Assembly (NCBI GenBank): GCA_022511285.1
Contig: JAFLRW010000136.1
Coordinates: 1-5,037 of the forward strand
DNA length: 5,037 nt
Origin: Duncaniella sp.
GTDB lineage: Bacteria; Bacteroidota; Bacteroidia; Bacteroidales; Muribaculaceae
Direction of reading: 5' to 3'
The notes below the pieces were generated by a model. It saw nothing but the letters and a program-made list of their open reading frames with translations, was not told where the DNA came from and searched no databases. Both the position numbers and the translations under genes were made by a program. This document shows positions 1 to 5,037 of the stretch, piece by piece. Each line of letters opens with the position of its first letter. Positions within the stretch are counted from its first letter, which is position 1.

Positions 1-117
1 AATGGTGACCTTGCCCGAGTGGACAAGATATTTCTTGGCGATGAGCAGAATCACCACTAATGAGAGAGTGATGATAAGAAAGATGCACACGCCGGTGAGT
101 ATGGTCAGGGTCTGCAT
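1..117 (-). CDS. nqrF: Na+-NQR subunit F, N-terminal fragment (cut by window edge)
   Basis: NqrF is the NADH-oxidising subunit of the sodium-pumping NADH:quinone oxidoreductase. It carries a [2Fe-2S] ferredoxin-type domain and an FAD/NADH reductase domain facing the cytoplasm. Only the first 39 codons are here, from the ATG at 115-117 to the left edge, and the frame is open throughout. The visible part begins MQTLTILTGVCIFLI and has one hydrophobic helix at about residues 4-27. It is followed by a basic AKKYLVHSGKVTI stretch, matching the NqrF membrane anchor and the first strand of the ferredoxin domain. The ferredoxin cysteines and the flavin and NADH sites would lie outside the window. The gene starts 15 bases after the nqrE stop, with no Shine-Dalgarno sequence. 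Position as last gene of the nqrABCDEF order strongly supports the call; from sequence alone 39 residues would be weak evidence. Confidence 0.9.
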   Translation of the reverse strand, partial: MQTLTILTGVCIFLIITLSLVVILLIAKKYLVHSGKVTI

Positions 118-132
118 AATGTCAGAGTGCTG

Positions 133-750
133 TTAGATTTTGATGCCGAGGAAGCTCATAAAAGCTATCCCCATAAGAGCTGTGAGAATAAAAGTGATGC
201 CCACACCGCGCAGAGGGCGGGGAATGTTGGAGTAGACGGCAAGGCGTTCGCGAATCGCTGCAATGGCTGTAATGGCTAAAAGCCATCCGAGCCCCCAGCC
301 TCCGCCGGCACAGATAGCTGTCCACACCGAGGGGAAATCACGCTGCTGCATAAATAGAGAGCCTCCAAGAATGGCACAGTTGACAGCTATCAGGGGCAAG
401 AAGATGCCTAACGAGGAATAGAGTGCCGGAGAATATTTCTCCACTGTCATTTCCACAAGCTGTGTCATCGAGGCTATGACTGCTATAAACATTATGAGCG
501 AGAGGAAGCTGAGGTCAACGGCCTTATATTCCTCGCCGAGCCATGAGAGTGCGCCCGGGCTGAGCACATAGGTGTGCAGTAGATAGTTGACGGGGAGGGT
601 CACCACGAGCATAAATGTCACGGCCACTCCGAGTCCGAAGGCTGTCTTCACGTTTTTGGATACGGCGATGAATGAGCACATACCCAGGAAGTAGGCGAAG
701 ATCATATTGTCGACGAATATCGACCGTATGAATATATTGAAGTTTTCCAT
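133..750 (-). CDS. nqrE: Na+-NQR subunit E, integral membrane subunit
   Basis: NqrE is a polytopic inner-membrane subunit of Na+-NQR that pairs with its paralogue NqrD. Together they hold an iron centre in the membrane (a [2Fe-2S] cluster in recent structures) that passes electrons from NqrF toward NqrC. The 205-residue product starts MENFNIFIRSIFVDNMIFAYFLGMCS and has about six hydrophobic segments, typical of a family of roughly 200 residues. The cluster-ligand cysteines are visible as Cys25 (LGMCS) and Cys125 (AVNCAI). Glu100 in LVEM appears to match the Vibrio acidic residue (E95) implicated in Na+ uptake; this is aligned from memory. I chose the ATG at 748-750 because it gives the usual family N-terminus. 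A TTG at 763-765, five codons upstream and overlapping the nqrD stop, is possible but less likely. The ATG lies 11 bases after the nqrD stop and the stop is 15 bases before nqrF. Confidence 0.96.
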   Translation of the reverse strand: MENFNIFIRSIFVDNMIFAYFLGMCSFIAVSKNVKTAFGLGVAVTFMLVVTLPVNYLLHTYVLSPGALSWLGEEYKAVDLSFLSLIMFIAVIASMTQLVEMTVEKYSPALYSSLGIFLPLIAVNCAILGGSLFMQQRDFPSVWTAICAGGGWGLGWLLAITAIAAIRERLAVYSNIPRPLRGVGITFILTALMGIAFMSFLGIKI

Positions 751-761
751 TGTTTCTATTT

Positions 762-1391
762 TCAATCGTTTTCCTGGAGGTCCTTATTTATTGAGCGCTG
801 CACCCAGATGACGCACCCCACCACGATGAGGGCCATCGGGGGAAGAATCATCAGGCCGTTGTTGACATAGCCGGCGTCATAAAAACATTGCGGCACCACG
901 TTATATCCGAGCAGAGTGCCCGAGCCGAGCAGCTCGCGGAAGAAGCCGACGATGACCAGGATGGCGGCGTAGCCCAGACCGTTGCCGATGCCGTCGAGAA
1001 ACGATGGCCATGGCTTGTTGGCCATAGCAAAGGCTTCGAGGCGACCCATCAGTATACAGTTGGTGATTATAAGACCAATAAACACTGAGAGCTGTTTGGA
1101 TGCATCGTAGGCAAACGCTTTGAGCACTTGGTCAACTATTACCACAAGTCCGGCCACCACTACAAGCTGCACTATTATGCGGATGTTGGTGGGGATAGTG
1201 TTGCGGATGAGCGAGATGATGACGTTGGCGAAAGCGAGCACGGCTATCACCGAGATGCCCATCACTATGGCCGGCTCAAGTTTGGCCGTGACGGCCAGCA
1301 CCGAGCAGATGCCGAGCACCTGAACCACCACGGGATTGTCTTTGGATAGGGGGTTGAGAAACACCCTCTTGGTATTGATTTTTTCTGCCAT
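762..1391 (-). CDS. nqrD: Na+-NQR subunit D, integral membrane subunit
   Basis: NqrD is an inner-membrane subunit of Na+-NQR, homologous to NqrE and to RnfE of the related Rnf complex. With NqrE it binds the intramembrane iron centre. The 209-residue product matches the usual length of about 210. It has a short polar N-terminus (MAEKINTKRVFLNPLSKDNP) followed by about six hydrophobic segments. The expected cluster cysteines are present at Cys29 (LGICS) and Cys112 (ITNCILMGR), the positions known from Vibrio cholerae NqrD. Asp133 in the conserved FLDGIGNGLGY motif corresponds to the acidic residue (D133) linked to Na+ translocation in Vibrio. The ATG at 1389-1391 lies 14 bases after the nqrC stop and there is no strong Shine-Dalgarno sequence. 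The final codons (LQEND) end at a TGA 11 bases before the nqrE ATG. Nothing looks broken or missing. Confidence 0.97.
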   Translation of the reverse strand: MAEKINTKRVFLNPLSKDNPVVVQVLGICSVLAVTAKLEPAIVMGISVIAVLAFANVIISLIRNTIPTNIRIIVQLVVVAGLVVIVDQVLKAFAYDASKQLSVFIGLIITNCILMGRLEAFAMANKPWPSFLDGIGNGLGYAAILVIVGFFRELLGSGTLLGYNVVPQCFYDAGYVNNGLMILPPMALIVVGCVIWVQRSINKDLQEND

Positions 1392-1405
1392 TGTGCCTAT
1401 GGGAT

Positions 1406-2110
1406 TTATTCACTGAGCGATTGGAGGAATTTTCTGTAGGGGGTCAGACAGTTGTCGAGCATTGCGCTGACGCCCTTTGATGTAATGGTGCCGCCTGAGA
1501 TGCCGTCGACATAGTCTTCGCCATCCATCGGTTTGCTTCCGTTTTTGACAACGGCTACGGGGCGGAAGCGCCCTTCTTTGAACACCTGTTTGCCTTGAAA
1601 CTGGTCAGAAAACTGTGGCTTTTCAATTTCGGCTCCCAGGCCCGGAGTCTCACCCTGGTGGGCAAAGTAGGCGCCGTAGATAGTCGTGCCGTTGTCGTCG
1701 AATGCGACATAGCCCCAAATCGGGCCCCATAGTCCGGCTCCATAGACCGGGAGAATATATTTCACTGCCCCGTCGGAGAGAGTACATTCATAGACAGGGA
1801 GAAGGCGTTGGTCAGCCGCAAGTTTGCTCTGGGCTGCCACATCTATATCAAAGGCCTTGGTGCCCTCGATTTCCTCCCCCTCGGCATTGACTGTGAAGCT
1901 GCGGGTCACATAGCGGTTGTAGTCGGCCACAACTTCGCCTTTGGCTGGGTGGACAAGAGCGGCAGCAAGAATCTGGCTCATCTTGTCGGCATCAATGTTC
2001 TCTTGCTGACGCTCTTTTAGCGCAAGCGAAGTGGATGCCAGAGCAGTCCCCACGAGCACCACCAGCACTATTATATAGATTATGGTGTATGTGTTGCTTT
2101 GTTTGTTCAT
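1406..2110 (-). CDS. nqrC: Na+-NQR subunit C, covalent-FMN electron carrier
   Basis: NqrC is a membrane-anchored flavoprotein whose soluble domain faces the periplasm. It carries FMN bound by a phosphoester bond to a threonine and relays electrons between the NqrD/E iron centre and NqrB. The 234-residue product has one N-terminal hydrophobic helix at about residues 8-29, then a soluble FMN-binding domain. Conserved elements in order are GAGLWGPIWGYVAF (about 124-137), HQGETPGLGAEI (151-162) and the flavin-attachment motif DGISGGT at 202-208, making Thr208 the predicted FMN site. The motif has Gly where many homologues have Ala (SGAT). ApbE flavin transferase would be needed to load FMN; no apbE is in the window. 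Vibrio NqrC is somewhat longer (about 257), so this is a compact version. The ATG at 2108-2110 gives a complete anchor. Gaps are 33 bases to nqrB and 14 to nqrD. Confidence 0.96.
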   Translation of the reverse strand: MNKQSNTYTIIYIIVLVVLVGTALASTSLALKERQQENIDADKMSQILAAALVHPAKGEVVADYNRYVTRSFTVNAEGEEIEGTKAFDIDVAAQSKLAADQRLLPVYECTLSDGAVKYILPVYGAGLWGPIWGYVAFDDNGTTIYGAYFAHQGETPGLGAEIEKPQFSDQFQGKQVFKEGRFRPVAVVKNGSKPMDGEDYVDGISGGTITSKGVSAMLDNCLTPYRKFLQSLSE

Positions 2111-2143
2111 AACTCTTGGTGTGTGTGGTATGATGGAGTTTTT

Positions 2144-3364
2144 TTATGAGTTGGCGGCGGTGCGAGCTTTGAGGCGGGCGCGGCGGCGGGAAATGTTGGT
2201 CTGCACCACGCAGTAGTCAATGAGCGGTGCCAGTGCATTGCCCAACAGCACGGCAAGCATTGCGCCCTCGGGATAGCCGTTGTTGTATGTGCGAATCAAC
2301 ACTGCCACTACGCCTACAAGCAGTCCATAGATATACTTTCCTGTGCCTGTCCGAGCAGCGGTCACGGGGTCTGTGGCCATAAATACTGCAGCGAAAGCAA
2401 ATCCGCCGTAGAGTAGGTGGTCAACCGGCGAGAGAAACGAGGCGGGGTAGGTAGGAGTCTGGAAAATATTGGCAATCCAGCCCATCAGTAGTCCGCCAAC
2501 CACCACGCTCAGCATAATGCGCCACGAGGCCATTCCTGTGGCTAAAAGGATGATGGCTCCTATGAGGATGCAAAGTGTGGATGTCTCGCCAAATGAGCCG
2601 GGGATAAGACCTATGAAGGCGTCCCAAGCTGATAGCGGGGCGTCGTTGATACCGGTAAGAGTGAGATTGTCGCCGGAAAAGGTGGCAATCTGCCCCAAGG
2701 GGGTGGCGCCGGTAAAGCCGTTGGGCAGGTCGTGGCCGAGCGAGAGTATTTTATGAGAGGAAACAAACACCTTGTCGCCACTCATCTGAGCCGGGTAGGC
2801 GAAGAAGAGGAAGGCGCGGGATACGAGTGCCACGTTGAATACATTGTAGCCCGTGCCGCCAAACACCTCCTTGACAAAGATTACAGAGAAGGCTGTGGCC
2901 ACGGCGAGCATCCAGAGCGGGGTCTCCACGGGACAAATCAAGGGAATCAGTATGCCGGTGACAAGGAATCCTTCCTGAATCTCCTCGTGGCGCCACTGAG
3001 CAAACGTAAACTCTATGCCGAGACCTACCACGTAGGCCACGACTATGCGCGGGAGCACGGCAAGGAATCCGTAGGCTATTAATTCCCAAAATGGAAACTC
3101 CGTGGCGCCGGCGGCGAGCCAGTTCTGATAGCCTGTATTGTACATTCCGAACAGAAGGCAGGGGAGCAGCGAGAGGACCACGATAATCATAATGCGCTTC
3201 GAGTCTAAGCTGTCGTGGATATTTACCGCTCCGCTCCCGGATGTGGTGTTGGGGGTGAAAAGGAATGATTCAAACCCGTCGAACACACTATGCAGGCTCT
3301 GTAACTTGCCGCCGGGCTCAAAGGCGGGCTTGATGCGGTTGAGATAGTTGCGTAAGGCTTTCAT
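2144..3364 (-). CDS. nqrB: Na+-NQR subunit B, membrane core with covalent FMN and quinone site
   Basis: NqrB is the largest membrane subunit of Na+-NQR. It binds covalent FMN and riboflavin, reduces the quinone, and contributes the main Na+ path. The 406-residue product (family about 400-415) starts MKALRNYLNRIKPAFEPGGK, a typical NqrB cytoplasmic N-terminus, followed by about ten hydrophobic segments from residue 58. Diagnostic motifs are EGFLVTGILIPL (131-142), KEVFGGTGYN (165-174), AFLFFAYPAQMSGD (184-197), the flavin-attachment motif NGFTGATPL with Thr221 as predicted FMN site, MATDPVTA (329-336) and YPEGAMLAVLLGNALAPLID (364-383). Asp383 seems equivalent to Vibrio D397, implicated in Na+ handling (aligned from memory). 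The attachment motif has Thr218 before Gly-Ala-Thr where Ser is common, and Asn215 where NqrC has Asp. The C-terminus is strongly basic (ISRRRARLKAR). The ATG is 29 bases after the nqrA stop, without a Shine-Dalgarno sequence. Confidence 0.97.
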   Translation of the reverse strand: MKALRNYLNRIKPAFEPGGKLQSLHSVFDGFESFLFTPNTTSGSGAVNIHDSLDSKRIMIIVVLSLLPCLLFGMYNTGYQNWLAAGATEFPFWELIAYGFLAVLPRIVVAYVVGLGIEFTFAQWRHEEIQEGFLVTGILIPLICPVETPLWMLAVATAFSVIFVKEVFGGTGYNVFNVALVSRAFLFFAYPAQMSGDKVFVSSHKILSLGHDLPNGFTGATPLGQIATFSGDNLTLTGINDAPLSAWDAFIGLIPGSFGETSTLCILIGAIILLATGMASWRIMLSVVVGGLLMGWIANIFQTPTYPASFLSPVDHLLYGGFAFAAVFMATDPVTAARTGTGKYIYGLLVGVVAVLIRTYNNGYPEGAMLAVLLGNALAPLIDYCVVQTNISRRRARLKARTAANS

Positions 3365-3393
3365 TAGTCAATGATTATTTAATACAGCGGGGA

Positions 3394-4734
3394 TTACACC
3401 TCTCTGCGGAGGTAGTCGAGCCCCTCGCGCACTATTTTTTGCAGTTCAATCTTTGAAGGATCGGCATACTCGGCCAGCGCAAAGTCCTCAGGCGCCACCT
3501 CGTAGATGCCAAGAGCCTCCATCTTGTCAATGTCGTGGGCTCCGATGGCCTTTATAAGCTGTTCGGGCAGGATGTCCATAGGCAGATAGCGGTCATAGAC
3601 CTCGCTCATAATCATGGCGCGGCGTCCGCCATTGATGCGAGCGTCGGGATTGAACTTGCGTCCAAGGAATTTGCCTAAGAACGAGCGGCTGACGCTCATT
3701 TTTGAAGGACTCAGAGATGCCCAGCCCATGAACTCATCGGCGTCGTCGCCCTCTGGAATGACAGTCACCTGGCGGTAAGGGTAGCGCAGATAGCCATCGA
3801 GCCCCTCCGGGATTCCGGTCAGCACATTGCCGGCAATGTAGCGCAGATGGATATCTGAGGCCTTGATATTACCTTTCACAATATCGGCTATATCGGCGCC
3901 GGGACAAGTGGTGACTACCTGTGGACGCTCCACCTCGGCCCCTGTTACAGCCACAGCCACCGTCATGTCGGCCACGCCGGAGAGCATCAGCGAGCCTATG
4001 GCCGCCAGCGTTGTGATGTCAAGAGTCCACACTGTCTCTCCCTTGTTGACCGGGCATATGTTGGCTGCCTGGATGCCGGCGTTACCGGCCGGATGAAGGG
4101 GAGTAAACTCCACAATCTCACACCCCTTGATGTCGGGGAAATCAGAGTTGGCAGCTACACCTATATATATGCGTCCGCTTGTCAGCTGTGCAAGTGCAGC
4201 CACTCCGGCCTCTATTTGTGCAGTTTTCCCGGCTACTACTGTGGCGGGATTGAGAGCGAGCGGAGCAGTGTCCATGGCGGTGACAAAAATGTCGCGCGGT
4301 GTCTGAGTGGGGTCAGGCACTATATCGTAAGGTCGCTGTCGCATCATTGCCCATAGTCCTGATGCCTTGAGTGCGGATGCCACTGATGAGGCATTGCCGG
4401 AGTTGGCTTTTATGATTGTGGGTGCAGTCTGTTCGGCTGACGTGCGGATTATAACTCGCTCTATGCGACGGCGCTCACCGCGCACTATGCTCTCAACCAC
4501 GCCTCCCGTCGGAGCCGTCAGTTTGATGTCGGTATAGGTCTTATCGTGCATCAGCGGTTGCCCTTGAACCACAGCATCTCCCTCGGCTACTTCGAGTTTT
4601 GGCGTAAAGCCGGGAAAATCAGCCGGAGTCACCGCAACTCGTTGCGGAACCACCGTCGCTGCGGGTTGCACGTCGGTCAGACCACCCCTTAGATTGAGGT
4701 TCAAACCTTTGGTCAGGTTAATGGCCTTTCTCAT
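3394..4734 (-). CDS. nqrA: Na+-NQR subunit A, cytoplasmic subunit
   Basis: NqrA is the peripheral cytoplasmic subunit of Na+-NQR, related to RnfC. It sits against NqrB and has been linked to quinone binding, although no redox cofactor is firmly assigned. The 446-residue product equals the Vibrio length. The N-terminus MRKAINLTKGLNLNLRGG is typical. Next come an Rnf/biotinyl-lipoyl-like barrel (about 35-98, with LEVAEGDAVVQGQPLMHDK and APTGGVVESI), the GLWAMMRQRPYD block (about 126-137), PRDIFVTAMDTAPL (about 146-159) and HPAGNAGIQ (about 214-222). The C-terminal NGGRRAMIMSE and YLPMDILPEQLIKAI block follows (about 368-397). I chose the ATG at 4732-4734. A TTG two codons upstream (4738-4740) would add only two residues. 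It is the first gene of the operon, with a possible structured leader upstream and no Shine-Dalgarno sequence. Confidence 0.97.
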   Translation of the reverse strand: MRKAINLTKGLNLNLRGGLTDVQPAATVVPQRVAVTPADFPGFTPKLEVAEGDAVVQGQPLMHDKTYTDIKLTAPTGGVVESIVRGERRRIERVIIRTSAEQTAPTIIKANSGNASSVASALKASGLWAMMRQRPYDIVPDPTQTPRDIFVTAMDTAPLALNPATVVAGKTAQIEAGVAALAQLTSGRIYIGVAANSDFPDIKGCEIVEFTPLHPAGNAGIQAANICPVNKGETVWTLDITTLAAIGSLMLSGVADMTVAVAVTGAEVERPQVVTTCPGADIADIVKGNIKASDIHLRYIAGNVLTGIPEGLDGYLRYPYRQVTVIPEGDDADEFMGWASLSPSKMSVSRSFLGKFLGRKFNPDARINGGRRAMIMSEVYDRYLPMDILPEQLIKAIGAHDIDKMEALGIYEVAPEDFALAEYADPSKIELQKIVREGLDYLRREV

Positions 4735-4790
4735 TGACAAAATGTGAATTTATGTATATAGTGAAAAAAATCTCTGTTACCTTAGCTTTG

Positions 4791-4846
4791 CGGGGCACCG
4801 AGCAGTGGCGAAAACAGACCTTCAGTTGCCGAATTTCGACACCCCG
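4791..4846 (-). promoter_or_regulatory. Possible stem-loop in the nqrA leader RNA
   Basis: Read on the minus strand, CGGGGTGTCG (4846-4837) can pair along all ten positions with CGGTGCCCCG (4800-4791). This gives seven Watson-Crick pairs and three G-U wobbles around a 36-base loop. The three wobbles would be A-C mismatches in a plus-strand transcript, so the pairing favours RNA made in the nqr direction. A smaller GGC/GCC pairing is possible inside the loop. The stem lies 56 bases before the nqrA ATG. It is not followed directly by a U run, so it does not look like an intrinsic terminator. I recognise no known riboswitch family; the stem may be chance. Confidence 0.3.
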
Positions 4847-4859
4847 ATTTTTAAGTTGG

Positions 4860-4867
4860 CAAAATTA
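4860..4867 (-). promoter_or_regulatory. Candidate -7 box of the nqr operon promoter
   Basis: The minus strand reads TAATTTTG here, an exact fit to the Bacteroidota -7 consensus TAnnTTTG. Transcription would start near 4853, giving a leader of about 119 bases before the nqrA ATG. The -33 element is poor: no TTTG lies 19-21 bases upstream, and the nearest likeness is TTTC at 4894-4891 with a 23-base spacer. In a region this AT-rich a lone -7 match can arise by chance, so the call is tentative. Confidence 0.35.
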
Positions 4868-4929
4868 GTAAAAATATTTCAGACTTGTTAGAAATTGTTA
4901 ATAAAAAACTCAAAAAAAGTGGCTGCAGA

Positions 4930-4963
4930 GCGAAAATGAGAGCAAGCGAAATAAAAATGAGCC
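4930..4963. repeat. Short imperfect direct repeat
   Basis: The plus strand carries GCGAAAATGAGAGC (4930-4943) followed by GCGAAATAAAAATGAGCC (4946-4963). The two share GCGAAA and ATGAG, the second copy having a four-base insertion between them. They sit between the candidate nqr promoter and the divergent promoter. They could be a tandem regulator site or a degenerate low-complexity repeat; nothing in the sequence decides which. Confidence 0.35.
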
Positions 4964-4991
4964 TCGTGCCGCAAAAAAATAACTAAAAACT

Positions 4992-5023
4992 TTTGCAAAG
5001 ACGGAAATTTCCTTTTAAATTTG
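4992..5023 (+). promoter_or_regulatory. Consensus Bacteroidota promoter directed out of the window
   Basis: TTTG at 4992-4995 and TAAATTTG at 5016-5023 are separated by 20 bases. This matches the Bacteroidota primary-sigma consensus (-33 TTTG, 19-21 base spacer, -7 TAnnTTTG) at every defined base. Transcription would start near 5030 and run rightward, away from the nqr operon, so an unseen divergent gene probably begins just beyond the right edge. The site also supports assigning the sequence to Bacteroidota. Confidence 0.7.
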
Positions 5024-5037
5024 CATATCATTTGCCG

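Larger units (their letters stand above)
4735..5037. other. AT-rich intergenic region upstream of nqrA
   Basis: This gap of about 300 bases, ending at the right edge, has no plausible gene on either strand. It is clearly more AT-rich than the coding region, with many A or T runs. It contains a consensus plus-strand promoter at the far right, a candidate -7 box for nqr on the minus strand near its middle, and a possible stem in the nqr leader. It therefore looks like a divergent control region between the nqr operon and a gene to the right, outside the window. No rRNA, tRNA or recognised riboswitch was seen. Confidence 0.8.

Noticed and set aside
2111..2145. AACTC...GAGTT inverted repeat followed by T residues between nqrB and nqrC
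   Set aside because: The stem is only five AT-rich pairs with a 20-base loop, and the T run follows it only on the non-coding plus strand, so it is not a credible terminator for the operon.
2732..3082. Long open frame of 116 codons on the plus strand inside nqrB
   Set aside because: It is antisense to a complete, strongly conserved nqrB, has a low-complexity charged translation with no recognisable domain, and is a shadow of nqrB codon usage.
2751..3089. Minus-strand open frame of 112 codons within nqrB in another frame
   Set aside because: It lies wholly inside nqrB; its Arg/His/Ser-rich translation is typical of an out-of-frame reading of a membrane-protein gene.
1..4734. Rnf complex instead of Na+-NQR
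   Set aside because: Gene order A-B-C-D-E-F with an NqrA of 446 residues, NqrC and NqrB flavin motifs, and an NqrF-type N-terminal anchor fits Nqr. An Rnf operon would carry the ferredoxin-like RnfB and a cysteine-rich RnfC, which are absent.
4761..4790. T7 run on the minus strand (4770-4764) as an attenuator
   Set aside because: It is about 20 bases after the candidate stem, with no G+C-rich hairpin directly before it, so an intrinsic terminator is not supported.

Overview
The window holds most of one operon for the Na+-translocating NADH:quinone oxidoreductase (Na+-NQR), a respiratory sodium pump. All genes lie on the minus strand in the canonical order nqrA-B-C-D-E-F. nqrA to nqrE are complete. 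nqrF is cut by the left edge after its first 39 codons. The call rests on family motifs and lengths: the covalent-FMN threonine motifs of NqrB and NqrC, the paired cysteines of NqrD and NqrE, the conserved C-terminal block of NqrA, and the single N-terminal membrane anchor of NqrF.

The host is most likely a member of Bacteroidota, probably order Bacteroidales (a gut lineage such as Muribaculaceae or Bacteroidaceae is my guess). Three signs support this: none of the six genes has a convincing Shine-Dalgarno sequence; the protein sequences read like Bacteroidales Nqr proteins; and the right edge carries a textbook Bacteroidota promoter (TTTG, 20 bases, TAAATTTG). Coding GC is moderate, roughly half.

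Layout from right to left, in the direction of transcription. Positions 4735-5037 are an AT-rich, gene-free upstream region. It holds the plus-strand promoter at 4992-5023, firing away from the operon toward a gene outside the window, a candidate minus-strand -7 box for nqr at 4860-4867, and a possible leader-RNA stem (4791-4846). Then follow nqrA (3394-4734), nqrB (2144-3364), nqrC (1406-2110), nqrD (762-1391), nqrE (133-750) and the start of nqrF (1-117). Intergenic gaps are 11-33 bases and no terminator was seen between genes, so the set is almost certainly co-transcribed.

How the parts work together: NqrF takes electrons from NADH through FAD and a [2Fe-2S] centre. They pass through the metal centre held between NqrD and NqrE, the covalent FMNs of NqrC and NqrB, and riboflavin in NqrB to the quinone (menaquinone in this group). 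Electron flow drives Na+ across the inner membrane. NqrA is the cytoplasmic subunit associated with NqrB.

I see no undescribed system in the coding part. The region upstream of nqrA is the only stretch not explained by known genes, and the more speculative observations come from there.
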